Assembly (NCBI GenBank): GCA_003154115.1
Contig: PMCF01000291.1
Span: 27,335-89,279 of the forward strand
Length of the DNA stretch: 61,945 bases
DNA from: Anaerolineae bacterium
GTDB taxonomy: Bacteria; Chloroflexota; Anaerolineae; Fen-1058
Reading direction: 5' to 3'
In this document: positions 18,139 through 26,213 of the stretch, one piece after another
How positions within the stretch are numbered: position 1 is the stretch's first letter
Layout: every line of letters starts with the position of its first letter
The notes under the pieces: generated by a model
Told to the model about the DNA's origin: nothing
The model's input: the letters and a program-made list of their open reading frames with translations, nothing else
The model's database searches: none
Translations under genes and position numbers: made by a program

Positions 18139-19272
18139 TTATTCCTTAGCCCGCTGCAGCACGGCGATCGTTTCGATGTGATACGTGTGGGGGAATAGAT
18201 CGATCGGCTGGACTTCGATCAGCGTGTAATGCCGATCGAGCAGCTGCCGCAGGTCGCGCGCCAGCGTCGCCGGATCGCAACTCACGACTACCACCCGATC
18301 GATGTGCCGCGCGATCACGGCTTCTATCACCTGCGGCCCACAACCCGCCCGCGGCGGATCGAAGAGAGCGGCATCCAGGTGAGCGGCGATCGTCGGCAAG
18401 AGCTGCTCCACGCGGCCGAGGTGAAACTCGACGTTGGCGAACCCGGCCAGATTGATCGCAAAGTCCGCCTGCGCGCTGGCGCTGGCTTCCACGCCGATGA
18501 CGTGGGCCACCTGCGGCGCGATGAAACGGCTGAACAAGCCCACGCCACAATATGCATCCAGGATCGTATCCGTCGGGCTTAACTCCAACTTCGCCAGCAC
18601 TTGATCGACCAGTGTGTCGATCAGCGCCGTGTTCACCTGGAAGAAACTCTCCGGCGAGACTTGAAACGCAACATTGGAAATTAGGCGTGGGAGGTTGGAA
18701 GCACGCACGCTGAGCCGCTGCTCTCCGGTGTGATCAACTTGCTGCTGTGCCTGTAACCATTCCTGCAACACCGGTTCGATGATGAGGCATTGATCGATTG
18801 GGGTGACGCGATGACTGCGGGCGGCCAGAAAACCGAGACGGCCATCCGGCGTGACATGAAATTGAGCGTGATTGCGATACTGCCACAGCGCCGGGCTGGG
18901 GATGATGTCGCGCACCGGCGGATCGGGAATCTGCCCCAGGCGCTGCAACTGCTCGCGCACGATGGCCGTCTTGAAACGCAGCTGCGCGGCATAGTCGATG
19001 TGCTGCCAGTGGCAGCCCCCGCACGAGGTGGACGCCCAGCCAAAATGCGGACAGCGCGGGGTCACTCGTTCGGGCGCGGGTTCGATCACTTCGACCAAAC
19101 GGGCGCGCGCAAAACGCGCGCGATCTTCTTCGACGGTCACGCGGACGACTTCGCCCGGCAAGCCGCCCGTGACGAAGATCGCTTTGCCGTCGGCGCGGCC
19201 CAGCGCCGCGCCGCCATAAGTCATGGCGTCCAGGCGCAGCGTCAGGTCGTGGGAAGGGTGGGGGCGTGGCAT
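18139..19272 (-). CDS. rlmD: RlmD/RumA-type 23S rRNA (uracil-C5) methyltransferase
   Basis: The 377-residue product has an N-terminal TRAM domain (about residues 8-65) and an iron-sulphur cysteine set (RCPHFGW, then CGGCHWQH). A SAM-binding DAYCGVGLFSRF motif and the catalytic SCDPATLARDL cysteine lie further on. The enzyme class methylates C5 of specific uridines in rRNA or tRNA. Which uridine cannot be told, so the symbol is a family-level guess. TATAAT lies 7 bp before the ATG and there is no ribosome site, so the mRNA is probably leaderless. It diverges from the SPFH operon across an 80-bp gap. Confidence 0.9.
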   Translation of the reverse strand: MPRPHPSHDLTLRLDAMTYGGAALGRADGKAIFVTGGLPGEVVRVTVEEDRARFARARLVEVIEPAPERVTPRCPHFGWASTSCGGCHWQHIDYAAQLRFKTAIVREQLQRLGQIPDPPVRDIIPSPALWQYRNHAQFHVTPDGRLGFLAARSHRVTPIDQCLIIEPVLQEWLQAQQQVDHTGEQRLSVRASNLPRLISNVAFQVSPESFFQVNTALIDTLVDQVLAKLELSPTDTILDAYCGVGLFSRFIAPQVAHVIGVEASASAQADFAINLAGFANVEFHLGRVEQLLPTIAAHLDAALFDPPRAGCGPQVIEAVIARHIDRVVVVSCDPATLARDLRQLLDRHYTLIEVQPIDLFPHTYHIETIAVLQRAKE

Positions 19273-19279
19273 ACCCTGA

Positions 19280-19285
19280 ATTATA
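19280..19285 (-). promoter_or_regulatory. -10 box of leaderless rlmD-like promoter
   Basis: TATAAT on the minus strand is followed by TCAGGGT and the start ATG at 19272. No clear -35 was seen. It lies back-to-back with the promoter at 19317-19346. Confidence 0.6.
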
Positions 19286-19316
19286 CTGCGGGCTGCCCAA
19301 AAGGCCGATCAGGCGT

Positions 19317-19346
19317 TTGGTCAAGGTAACGGCTTTATGCTATAGT
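19317..19346 (+). promoter_or_regulatory. Promoter of the SPFH operon, probably leaderless
   Basis: TTGGTC, an 18-bp spacer and TATAGT; then AATTGC and the ATG at 19353. The 6-bp distance leaves no room for a ribosome site. Confidence 0.6.
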
Positions 19347-19352
19347 AATTGC

Positions 19353-20696
19353 ATGAAGAAAAAGAAGCAACGACAGAGTCTGCTGGCCGGCCGGCTCCTC
19401 ATCGTGATTCTGCTCGTCGTGATGGCCCTGTACGGGTTCCTCATCGGGCCTATCCGCTATGCAGTGACCAACGACTTTTTGTTCGGCGGCCTGATCAGCA
19501 TGCTGGTCGTCTTTGCCATCCTGGGCGCATTCTTCATGCTCACGTTGTGGCTGACCGGGTCGCGTGTGCTGCCGGTGAACTCGCGCGATCCGCGCGAAGC
19601 GGCCGCCGCCCGCCGGGTCCTATTCCTTTTTGCGCTGGGTGGTGACGTTGCCATGGCGGTGGTGCGTGAGGGTGTAGTAGAACCGGGACCCAATGGCGAG
19701 TCACGCGAGCATGCCGGCGGCATAGGTGTGATCGATGTGGACAGCACCAGCGCCGTAACGTTACATACGGCGATCGGCTTCAGCCGCGTCGAGGGGACAG
19801 GGCTGGTCTTCACCCACGAAACCGAACAATTGATGCACCTGATCGATCTGCGGATTCAATTTCGCACGCAGGAATTCGATTTCCTCACGCGCGACGGCAT
19901 CCCGATCAAAGTCCGCCTTTCGCTGCGCTTCCAGATCGATCGCACAGAGTTCAACAGGAACCTGCACGCGCACGATCCTAAAGCACCCTATCCCCGGCCG
20001 CTCAAATGGTCGCGTCACCGAGTGGAACGCGCATTATCTGTCTTGCAAGTCGCCGATAGCGAGGGCAATCTTACTCGCTGGAACGAGCGCGTCATGGGCA
20101 CGGGCCAGGGCATGCTGCGCGCCATCATCGCGGATTACACTTTGGATGGCTTGCTCGCCCCACAAGATCCGACTAAGAATCCGCGCGCAGAAATCCGAAG
20201 TTTATTGACTCAACGGCTTACACCAGTGATGGCCGGGCGGGGCATCAAAATTATCACCGTAGCGGTGGGTGTGATCTTCCCGGCCGACTTTGATCCCGAA
20301 AAGACTTTCGATCAGCAGAACCCGGCGCTGGATAAGATCACCGAGCAGCGCATCAAAGCCTGGAAGGCCGAATATGAAAGCCGTATGTTTAGAATCAGCG
20401 GCGAGGCTCAGGCCGAAGCGGAGCGGCAGCGTGAGAAGGCGCGTGCCCAGGCCAAGCTTGAAAGTCTGTTGCGCCTGGCGCAGGCGGTAGAACAAGACTT
20501 GCCGCCCAGCGGTGATCAAGATCAAGTCACCCAACATTTTTGGAGCGTCGTCAAAAAGATGACCGATGACCCCCAAACGCACGCCTTGTTGGATGATGAA
20601 CTGTTGCGTTACATGATGCTGCAATTTGGGCGACCGCTCGATTTTCCAATGCTGCCTGGTCAAACGGACACTAATGAACCTCCGCCCACGACTTAG
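19353..20696 (+). CDS. SPFH/prohibitin-like membrane protein, first gene of operon
   Basis: The start at 19353 gives a 447-residue protein with a basic tail (MKKKKQRQ). Two membrane segments follow (about 12-32 and 42-68), then an SPFH/band-7-like region (about 70-320: TRDGIPIKVRLSLRFQID is typical). A long charged coiled coil follows (about 330-400, EAQAEAERQREKARAQAKLE). SPFH proteins form large oligomeric rings or cages on membranes and organise membrane domains. It overlaps the next gene by 23 bp. The distance from classical stomatins is large, so the family call rests on the beta-strand pattern and the coiled coil. Confidence 0.75.
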   Translation: MKKKKQRQSLLAGRLLIVILLVVMALYGFLIGPIRYAVTNDFLFGGLISMLVVFAILGAFFMLTLWLTGSRVLPVNSRDPREAAAARRVLFLFALGGDVAMAVVREGVVEPGPNGESREHAGGIGVIDVDSTSAVTLHTAIGFSRVEGTGLVFTHETEQLMHLIDLRIQFRTQEFDFLTRDGIPIKVRLSLRFQIDRTEFNRNLHAHDPKAPYPRPLKWSRHRVERALSVLQVADSEGNLTRWNERVMGTGQGMLRAIIADYTLDGLLAPQDPTKNPRAEIRSLLTQRLTPVMAGRGIKIITVAVGVIFPADFDPEKTFDQQNPALDKITEQRIKAWKAEYESRMFRISGEAQAEAERQREKARAQAKLESLLRLAQAVEQDLPPSGDQDQVTQHFWSVVKKMTDDPQTHALLDDELLRYMMLQFGRPLDFPMLPGQTDTNEPPPTT

Positions 20697-22422
20697 AGAC
20701 CTTATCTCCACACTGATTTATTCACTGTGGCATGACGAACAAGTGCGCGCCTTCCTGCGCTTGCTCGTTGTGGTTGCGGCCGTCGTCGTACTAGGGTGGA
20801 TCGGTAATGCCATCGTCCGGACCATCCCGCCTCCGACCGATCGGTATTTCGATCGGGAACAAAACTGCGCTTATAACGCAGAGTCGGCGGAAGCCCGGCC
20901 AGAGGGCGCTCCAACTATCCCCAGTCAATCTTTTTACGCCCAATGGTATATCCACAATACCGGTAATTGCAGCTGGGACGATCGTGTACAGTTCCGCCTG
21001 ATCAGCGGCAATGTGCAAGTGATGACAGATACCCTGTCGGTACCGCCCTATGGTATTCCCACTACGGAACCGAACATCCCACCGGGGGGTACTTTTGCGC
21101 CCGTGGTTCAGATGGTCGCGCCACCCCAACCAGGGACTTACCTTACGACGTGGCGTTTGTTCACGCCAAACAACAATCGATTTGGGCCGGAGTTTACGTT
21201 CACCATCGAGGTCAGAGCTGAAGCCGATCTAGCCACGCCTGCTGCGCCGAAGCTCGTCATTGACTGGTGGTTCGTCGTGCCGGCGATCGTCGGTATTGTG
21301 ATCGCCCTCATTTGTGCCGGGCAATTTGTGGCGCAGATGTACAGCCTCAAAGTGGTCGGGCACGGCATTGGCTTTGTGGTCAACACGACTTTTGGCCTGC
21401 CATTCAGCGGCGGAGCGATCACCGTGCATCACGGCCAGATCGAGGGCGATCCGGGCGACGATCACGAGATTTTGATGAAGCTGGGCGGGCCGGGCGTGTT
21501 GTTGATCAAGGACAATACGGCGGTGTTGACCGAGCGCGGCGCGCGTTATTCGGGTGTGCTTGGCCCGGAAGAGCACACGCTGAAGCCCTTCGAGCGCATC
21601 CGCATGATCTATGATCTGCGCACCCAGACCATGACGGGCACCGAACTCGGCGTCACCAAAGATGGCATTCCGGCGCGAGCGCCCGTCATTACGCTATTCC
21701 GCTTTATGAAGCGCATGCCCAATGAGCCGGACTCAGCGCCGAAGCATGCGCGCTTTTTGAGCGTACTCAGTCACTTCATCTGGAACACACCCCTGGGATC
21801 GGTGACTGAGCCGCCGGTGTCGCCGGAAGCGCTGCGCCAAGCCCTGTATGAAGTACACGTCAATCCGCCGAACAAGATCAAATGGACCAATACGGCCCAC
21901 AACGCGGTGGCGGGTGGAGTGCGTGATGAGATCACGCGCCGCACCCTCGACGAGCTCTTTCTGCCTGATGATCCCGAACGCAATCCGCGCCGCGAAATTG
22001 CCGGGCAGCTGCAACAAGCAGGCAAAGGCATGTTGGCAGGACGCGGCATTGAATTGGTGGACAGCGGCTTTGCCAACCTGCAAGTGCCGCGCGATGTGAT
22101 CACGCTGCGGCGCACGCTGTGGCAAACCGGCTGGGAAAAAGAATCGACGATCACTCGCTCGACCGGCGAAGCGGAAGGCTTCCTGCAGTTTCAGACGGCG
22201 CGCGCCGAAGCACAGGCCGAGCTGGTCAAGAACATCATTCAGGCGATCCGCTCGATGGATCAAAACAGCCAGGTCACGCTCAATGTGGTTGAGGCGCTGG
22301 CGCGCGTGATCGAACGCACCTTGCAGCGCGAAACGACGCTGCCACTGCCCGCCAACTCGCGGCGCGAAATGGAACAGGCGCTTGAGAAATTGCGCCGCGC
22401 CCTGCCACCTGGTGTGAAGTGA
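20674..22422 (+). CDS. Membrane protein with NBR1-type four-Trp domain and SPFH-like region
   Basis: The 582-residue protein has a membrane segment at about 26-48. A roughly 100-residue Ig-like domain follows (82-180): YAQWYIHNTGNCSWDD, then VPPGG-like turns, PGTYLTTWRL and FGPEFTFTIEV. This matches the NBR1 central (FW) domain pattern with Trp91, Trp101 and Trp160. A second membrane segment (about 199-222), an SPFH-like region (230-450, TKDGIPARAPVITLFRF) and a coiled coil (about 490-560) follow. The two membrane segments place the Ig-like domain outside the cell and the SPFH part inside. It overlaps the previous gene, which shares the SPFH half. Confidence 0.75.
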   Translation: MNLRPRLRDLISTLIYSLWHDEQVRAFLRLLVVVAAVVVLGWIGNAIVRTIPPPTDRYFDREQNCAYNAESAEARPEGAPTIPSQSFYAQWYIHNTGNCSWDDRVQFRLISGNVQVMTDTLSVPPYGIPTTEPNIPPGGTFAPVVQMVAPPQPGTYLTTWRLFTPNNNRFGPEFTFTIEVRAEADLATPAAPKLVIDWWFVVPAIVGIVIALICAGQFVAQMYSLKVVGHGIGFVVNTTFGLPFSGGAITVHHGQIEGDPGDDHEILMKLGGPGVLLIKDNTAVLTERGARYSGVLGPEEHTLKPFERIRMIYDLRTQTMTGTELGVTKDGIPARAPVITLFRFMKRMPNEPDSAPKHARFLSVLSHFIWNTPLGSVTEPPVSPEALRQALYEVHVNPPNKIKWTNTAHNAVAGGVRDEITRRTLDELFLPDDPERNPRREIAGQLQQAGKGMLAGRGIELVDSGFANLQVPRDVITLRRTLWQTGWEKESTITRSTGEAEGFLQFQTARAEAQAELVKNIIQAIRSMDQNSQVTLNVVEALARVIERTLQRETTLPLPANSRREMEQALEKLRRALPPGVK

Positions 22423-22429
22423 AACACTC

Positions 22430-23569
22430 ATGGATGACTTCGCTATTCCGGATCTCTTGAAAGCGATCGATACGACACGTGTTGATCTTGATATTATGGC
22501 ACGTTGTCAGGAAGCTTTGCGGTTGCACTACCGGGGCAAAACTGTCCAGGCCCTCGAACTGGGGCGAACAGTGGTGAGGCTGGCGGCCAAGGCCCGCTGC
22601 GTCGACAAACGCGACAGCGCGGCAGAGGCCCAACGGCGCACTTCTACCGGGATCGCTCTGTTATATCTGGCCTACATCCGGCATCTGTCTAAATCTCCCC
22701 GTGCTCAATTGACCGGCCAGCTGGCCGTGACGTGGTTGAATTACGATGAGCATCACCGCTTGCTCGCTGAATTGGTGCTGGCGCGTCTGATGTTGGAGGA
22801 AGATCGGGCTGATGTCGCAGCTGAGCATTATCGGGCTGCGTTATCCATCCTGGCCAAGCTGATCAACTTCCACCACCGCAAAAACAATTCGACCAAGGAG
22901 AATGAATATAGTCAGTTGTATCAAACGACACAACAAGCGCTCAATCACCTGTGGTTGCGCGATCGACGCAGCACCACAGCGCTAGAACTGTTAGCCGAAG
23001 AGACTCATGAGCCAGACTGGCTCGATCGGGTTCAGATTCCCTCCAGACTGATCTGGCCGGGGGATGATCCGGTTGGCTTGCAGCTCATGCCGATGCAGAG
23101 TGCCGAGCGTAACCGGGCCATCCTGTCGCCGAATTTTAAGCCGGTGCCTGGCACGCTAGACTACATTGAAATCGAGCAAGTATCCTTCAACAATCAATCT
23201 TATCAGATTGATGTGGTGCATCAACTGGGCGGCAAGTTCCGCATGCACGTCAGTCAGCCTTACTACGCTTTTCAATTTGCGGCAGCACATGACCCACCCC
23301 AGCCAGGTGAGCCATGTTACGCACTGGTACGCCAGTTCGATCGTCCGCCGCGATCCGATTATCCGATCGTCATTTTGATTCCAGAAGATAAACAGGCTTG
23401 GCTGGTATCCAGTCAACCTGCGGGTGCCGCGGAGACAATTATCGGCGAACGTGAATGGATCTTTTACGAAGGCGGTCCCAAGATCGCTGAATCCAAAGTG
23501 CAGGTGGTGGGTGTGGTGGTGGCTATTTTGACACCTTTACCTGCTCAAGCGGCGAGCAGTTCAGCCTAG
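22430..23569 (+). CDS. Unknown protein of SPFH operon (379 aa)
   Basis: It starts 7 bp after the preceding stop. The N-terminal two thirds (about 1-190) are helical and TPR-like, with pairs such as ALRLHYRGKTVQALELGRTVV and RADVAAEHYRAALSILAKL. The C-terminal part (about 240-370) is beta-rich and ends in a low-complexity AASSSA tail. No signal peptide or membrane span is visible. I do not recognise a named family. Its place between SPFH proteins and an ATPase suggests an adaptor role, which is inference only. Confidence 0.7.
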   Translation: MDDFAIPDLLKAIDTTRVDLDIMARCQEALRLHYRGKTVQALELGRTVVRLAAKARCVDKRDSAAEAQRRTSTGIALLYLAYIRHLSKSPRAQLTGQLAVTWLNYDEHHRLLAELVLARLMLEEDRADVAAEHYRAALSILAKLINFHHRKNNSTKENEYSQLYQTTQQALNHLWLRDRRSTTALELLAEETHEPDWLDRVQIPSRLIWPGDDPVGLQLMPMQSAERNRAILSPNFKPVPGTLDYIEIEQVSFNNQSYQIDVVHQLGGKFRMHVSQPYYAFQFAAAHDPPQPGEPCYALVRQFDRPPRSDYPIVILIPEDKQAWLVSSQPAGAAETIIGEREWIFYEGGPKIAESKVQVVGVVVAILTPLPAQAASSSA

Positions 23570-23615
23570 ACTTCCGTAGTGGGCACATTCCTTCATAGGT
23601 AGGTAAGGACTTTCC

Positions 23616-24968
23616 ATGCCAGACTTATTACCGCCCGTTAAATTCCGCGAAGAAATCCTGGAACCCGTCGCTGATCTGCTGCGCGCCGGCGAGTCGTGCG
23701 CGCTGGTGGGGGTAAGTGGTTCCGGCAAGTCCAGCCTCGCGCGCCATCTCACCCGTGCCGATGTGCGATTGCACTACTTTGGCGCGCGGGCGGCGCAGGC
23801 GTTCATCTTGTATCTGAACTGCAAGCCGTTGGCGCTACAGCCGCCGCACGCGCTCTACCTGCATGCGCTCGAACAGCTGATCCGCGCGGCTGAGGAGTTG
23901 GATGGGAACTTCACACCACTGCGACCGGCGCTCACCGAGCTGCTGCTGGATGCGCAGCGCAGCCCGGAGACTCTGGCTAAACGCAATCTCGATCGAGCGA
24001 TCGATCGCGTGGTGCGAGCCGGGGCGGAGTTGATCGTCGGCCTGCTGGACGATTGTGATGAACTGTTGGCAAAAGCGCCGCCGGTGTTGTTTACGGATTT
24101 GCGCGAACTGCGTGACAATCACAAGCGGCACAGCGTCTATCTGACGTTGACGCGGCGCGACCCGGCCCTGCTGCGCCGTGACCTGCCGGAAGCGCGGCGC
24201 TTCACGGAGTTGATGGCAGCTGCCGATCACGTCATTCCGGTGACGCCCTATCTGGAAGCCGATGCGTTCTTCATGATCCAGCGCTTGTCGGCGCGGCAAG
24301 AGACTGCGCCGCTGCTGTCGTATAGTGAAAAGCGGCGACTGTATGAATTGAGCGGCGGACATCCCGGTCTGATTCGCGCCATCTATCAGGCCGTGCGGCG
24401 CAATCCGCCTGCGCTGGAAATGGTGACCGCGAAACAACTCACCGCCAACGCCGAGGTGGATGAGGAGTGCAGCAAGATTTTGAAGAGTGTGGAAGAAGTG
24501 GAGCAGACTGATCTAGGCCGCATCGCGGCACGGGCCACGCCCACCGATGACGGCTTGCGGCGCTTGAAACGGCGCGAACTGGTGCGCGTGCTCTCGGTTG
24601 GCGCGCAAGTCTTTTCGCCGGTTTTCGAAGCGTATTTGCGCCTGAAATTTGGCGTTACCAGCGCGCTCACGCCTCTGGAGTTCTTTGACGCGCCACACTA
24701 CGTGCGCGTGCAGGATCAACTCATCACTTCGTTGAGCTGGCCGGAGTACGTCGTGCTGCGTCACCTCTACTCGCGCCGTCCGCAAGTCTGCCGCTCCGCC
24801 GATCTAATCGAAGCCGTGCGCCCGGCCGAAATGGGCAAACCCGAGGAGCGTGCGCGGGGCAGTTCGGCCGAGCGGTTGAGCCAATACATTCTGCACATCA
24901 GAGCGAAGATCGGCCCGGCGGCGCAGCACATTCATCACGAACCCGATGGCTATCGCTTTTCGCAGTAA
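23616..24968 (+). CDS. AAA ATPase fused to OmpR-type winged-helix domain
   Basis: The 450-residue product begins with a P-loop GVSGSGKSSL near residue 33. A Walker B-like LIVGLLDDCDELL lies near residue 140 and sensor-like LTLTRRDP follows. A helical region with ELSGGHPGLIRAIYQ is typical of AAA_16/Orc1-like ATPases. The last 90 residues (about 362-450: WPEYVVLRHLYSRR, then RLSQYILHIRAKIG and EPDGYRFSQ) form an OmpR/PhoB-type winged helix. It is the last of four tightly spaced genes. An ATP-driven regulator or STAND-like switch is plausible; the trigger is unknown. Confidence 0.78.
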   Translation: MPDLLPPVKFREEILEPVADLLRAGESCALVGVSGSGKSSLARHLTRADVRLHYFGARAAQAFILYLNCKPLALQPPHALYLHALEQLIRAAEELDGNFTPLRPALTELLLDAQRSPETLAKRNLDRAIDRVVRAGAELIVGLLDDCDELLAKAPPVLFTDLRELRDNHKRHSVYLTLTRRDPALLRRDLPEARRFTELMAAADHVIPVTPYLEADAFFMIQRLSARQETAPLLSYSEKRRLYELSGGHPGLIRAIYQAVRRNPPALEMVTAKQLTANAEVDEECSKILKSVEEVEQTDLGRIAARATPTDDGLRRLKRRELVRVLSVGAQVFSPVFEAYLRLKFGVTSALTPLEFFDAPHYVRVQDQLITSLSWPEYVVLRHLYSRRPQVCRSADLIEAVRPAEMGKPEERARGSSAERLSQYILHIRAKIGPAAQHIHHEPDGYRFSQ

Positions 24969-25049
24969 AATGTTGCGCGCTCTCTGTCCGCATCGGCGCG
25001 CAGTGAGCGTGTGTGAATCATCACCAGCGAATTTAATCAGGAGTTATTC

Positions 25050-25946
25050 ATGCCCGTTTCCCTTCACCTTTCCTCCGCCGTCCGCGCCGCGCTGACCAAC
25101 CATCACCCCATCGTCGCGCTTGAATCGACGTTGATTACGCACGGCCTGCCGCGCCCCGTCAATCTCGAGGTGGCCCGTCGCCTCGAAGACGTGGTACGTG
25201 ATAATGGTGCTGTGCCGGCCACGATTGCCATCCTCGACGGTGAGATCTACGCCGGGTTGGAACCCGATCAACTCGCTCGGCTGGCGAACACCGACAACGT
25301 GCGCAAAGTCAGCCGTCGCGACTTGCCGATCGTCATCGCGCAGAAGGGCCACGGTGCCACGACGGTCGCCGCCACGATGTGGGTCGCGGCGCAGGCCGGC
25401 ATCAAGATCTTCGCCACGGGTGGCATCGGTGGGGTGCATCGCGGCCAGCCGTTCGATGTCTCCGCCGATTTACCTGAGCTCGCCCAGACGCCGGTCGTCG
25501 TGGTGTGCGCGGGCGCGAAAGCCATCCTCGATCTGCCCCTCACCCTCGAATGGCTGGAGACGCACGGCGTGCCGGTGTTGGGCTTTGAGACCGATACCTT
25601 CCCCGCGTTCTATTCGCGCAGCAGCGGCCTGCCCATCGATGCGCGCTGCGACACGGCGGAAGCCGCCGCGCAGATCATTCGCGCGAAGTTCGAACTTGGC
25701 TTGCAGGGTGGTTTACTCATCGGTGCGCCGATACCCGAAGAATTCGCCGTCGCCAACGCAGACATCGAACCGGTGATTCAGCAAGCGCTGCACCTGGCCG
25801 AAGCGGAGCACATTCGCGGCAAAGCCATCACGCCGTTTCTATTGCTGCACGTCAGCGAGTTGACCGGCGGCGAAAGCCAGAAAGCCAACATCGCCCTGCT
25901 GGAGCACAACGCCTGCGTCGCCGCGCAGATCGCCAGAGCGTTATGA
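25050..25946 (+). CDS. psuG: Pseudouridine-5'-phosphate glycosidase
   Basis: The 298-residue product matches PsuG along its length: ALESTLITHGLPRPVN near the start, RDLPIVIAQKGHGATTVAATM, FATGGIGGVHRG, VVCAGAKAILDLPLTLEWLE (with the active-site Lys) and FETDTFPAFYSRSSG. The enzyme splits pseudouridine 5'-phosphate to uracil and ribose 5-phosphate. The usual partner, a pseudouridine kinase (PsuK), is not next to it here. It has an AGGAG ribosome site before the ATG. Confidence 0.97.
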   Translation: MPVSLHLSSAVRAALTNHHPIVALESTLITHGLPRPVNLEVARRLEDVVRDNGAVPATIAILDGEIYAGLEPDQLARLANTDNVRKVSRRDLPIVIAQKGHGATTVAATMWVAAQAGIKIFATGGIGGVHRGQPFDVSADLPELAQTPVVVVCAGAKAILDLPLTLEWLETHGVPVLGFETDTFPAFYSRSSGLPIDARCDTAEAAAQIIRAKFELGLQGGLLIGAPIPEEFAVANADIEPVIQQALHLAEAEHIRGKAITPFLLLHVSELTGGESQKANIALLEHNACVAAQIARAL

Positions 25947-25949
25947 GTA

Positions 25950-26020
25950 GACAAGGAAACAAGGAAGCAAGTAGTCAAGGATTTCCTTGTCTACCTGCCT
26001 ACTTGTCTACTTTCTACTCG
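25950..26020. repeat. 8-bp tandem array in two inverted halves
   Basis: Octamers gacaagga, aacaagga, agcaagta, gtcaagga are followed by tttccttg, tctacctg, cctacttg, tctacttt. The halves are near reverse complements, so the RNA could fold into a long hairpin after psuG. The word TTTCCTTGTCTAC also occurs in the array at 57612-57651. Confidence 0.75.
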
Positions 26021-26111
26021 ATTTTCAATTAACCTTCAACTCTGCTTCATCTCCGCTTAAGCCTACTCTTGCATACTTTGATTGTAAGTAATTCCTTCCT
26101 CCCAATCTGAA

Positions 26112-26145
26112 TCGCCCGACCCTTAGGCAAGGTCGGGCGATTTAG
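26112..26145 (+). terminator. Terminator-like hairpin
   Basis: TCGCCCGACC and GGTCGGGCGA pair across TTAGGCAA and are followed by TTTAGGTTTA. It lies between psuG and the next gene's promoter. Confidence 0.6.
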
Positions 26146-26169
26146 GTTTAGGGGGCAAGCTGCGCATGC

Positions 26170-26175
26170 TATAAT
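26170..26175 (+). promoter_or_regulatory. -10 box of metalloprotease gene
   Basis: A TATAAT about 38 bp before the ATG at 26214, with a ribosome site (AAGGAGTGAG) between them. This contrasts with the leaderless genes in the same window. The -35 (TTTAGG at 26147, spacer 17) is weak. Confidence 0.5.
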
Positions 26176-26213
26176 CGCCCCAGATTGTGCCAAGGAGTGA
26201 GAAGAATTCTGTG

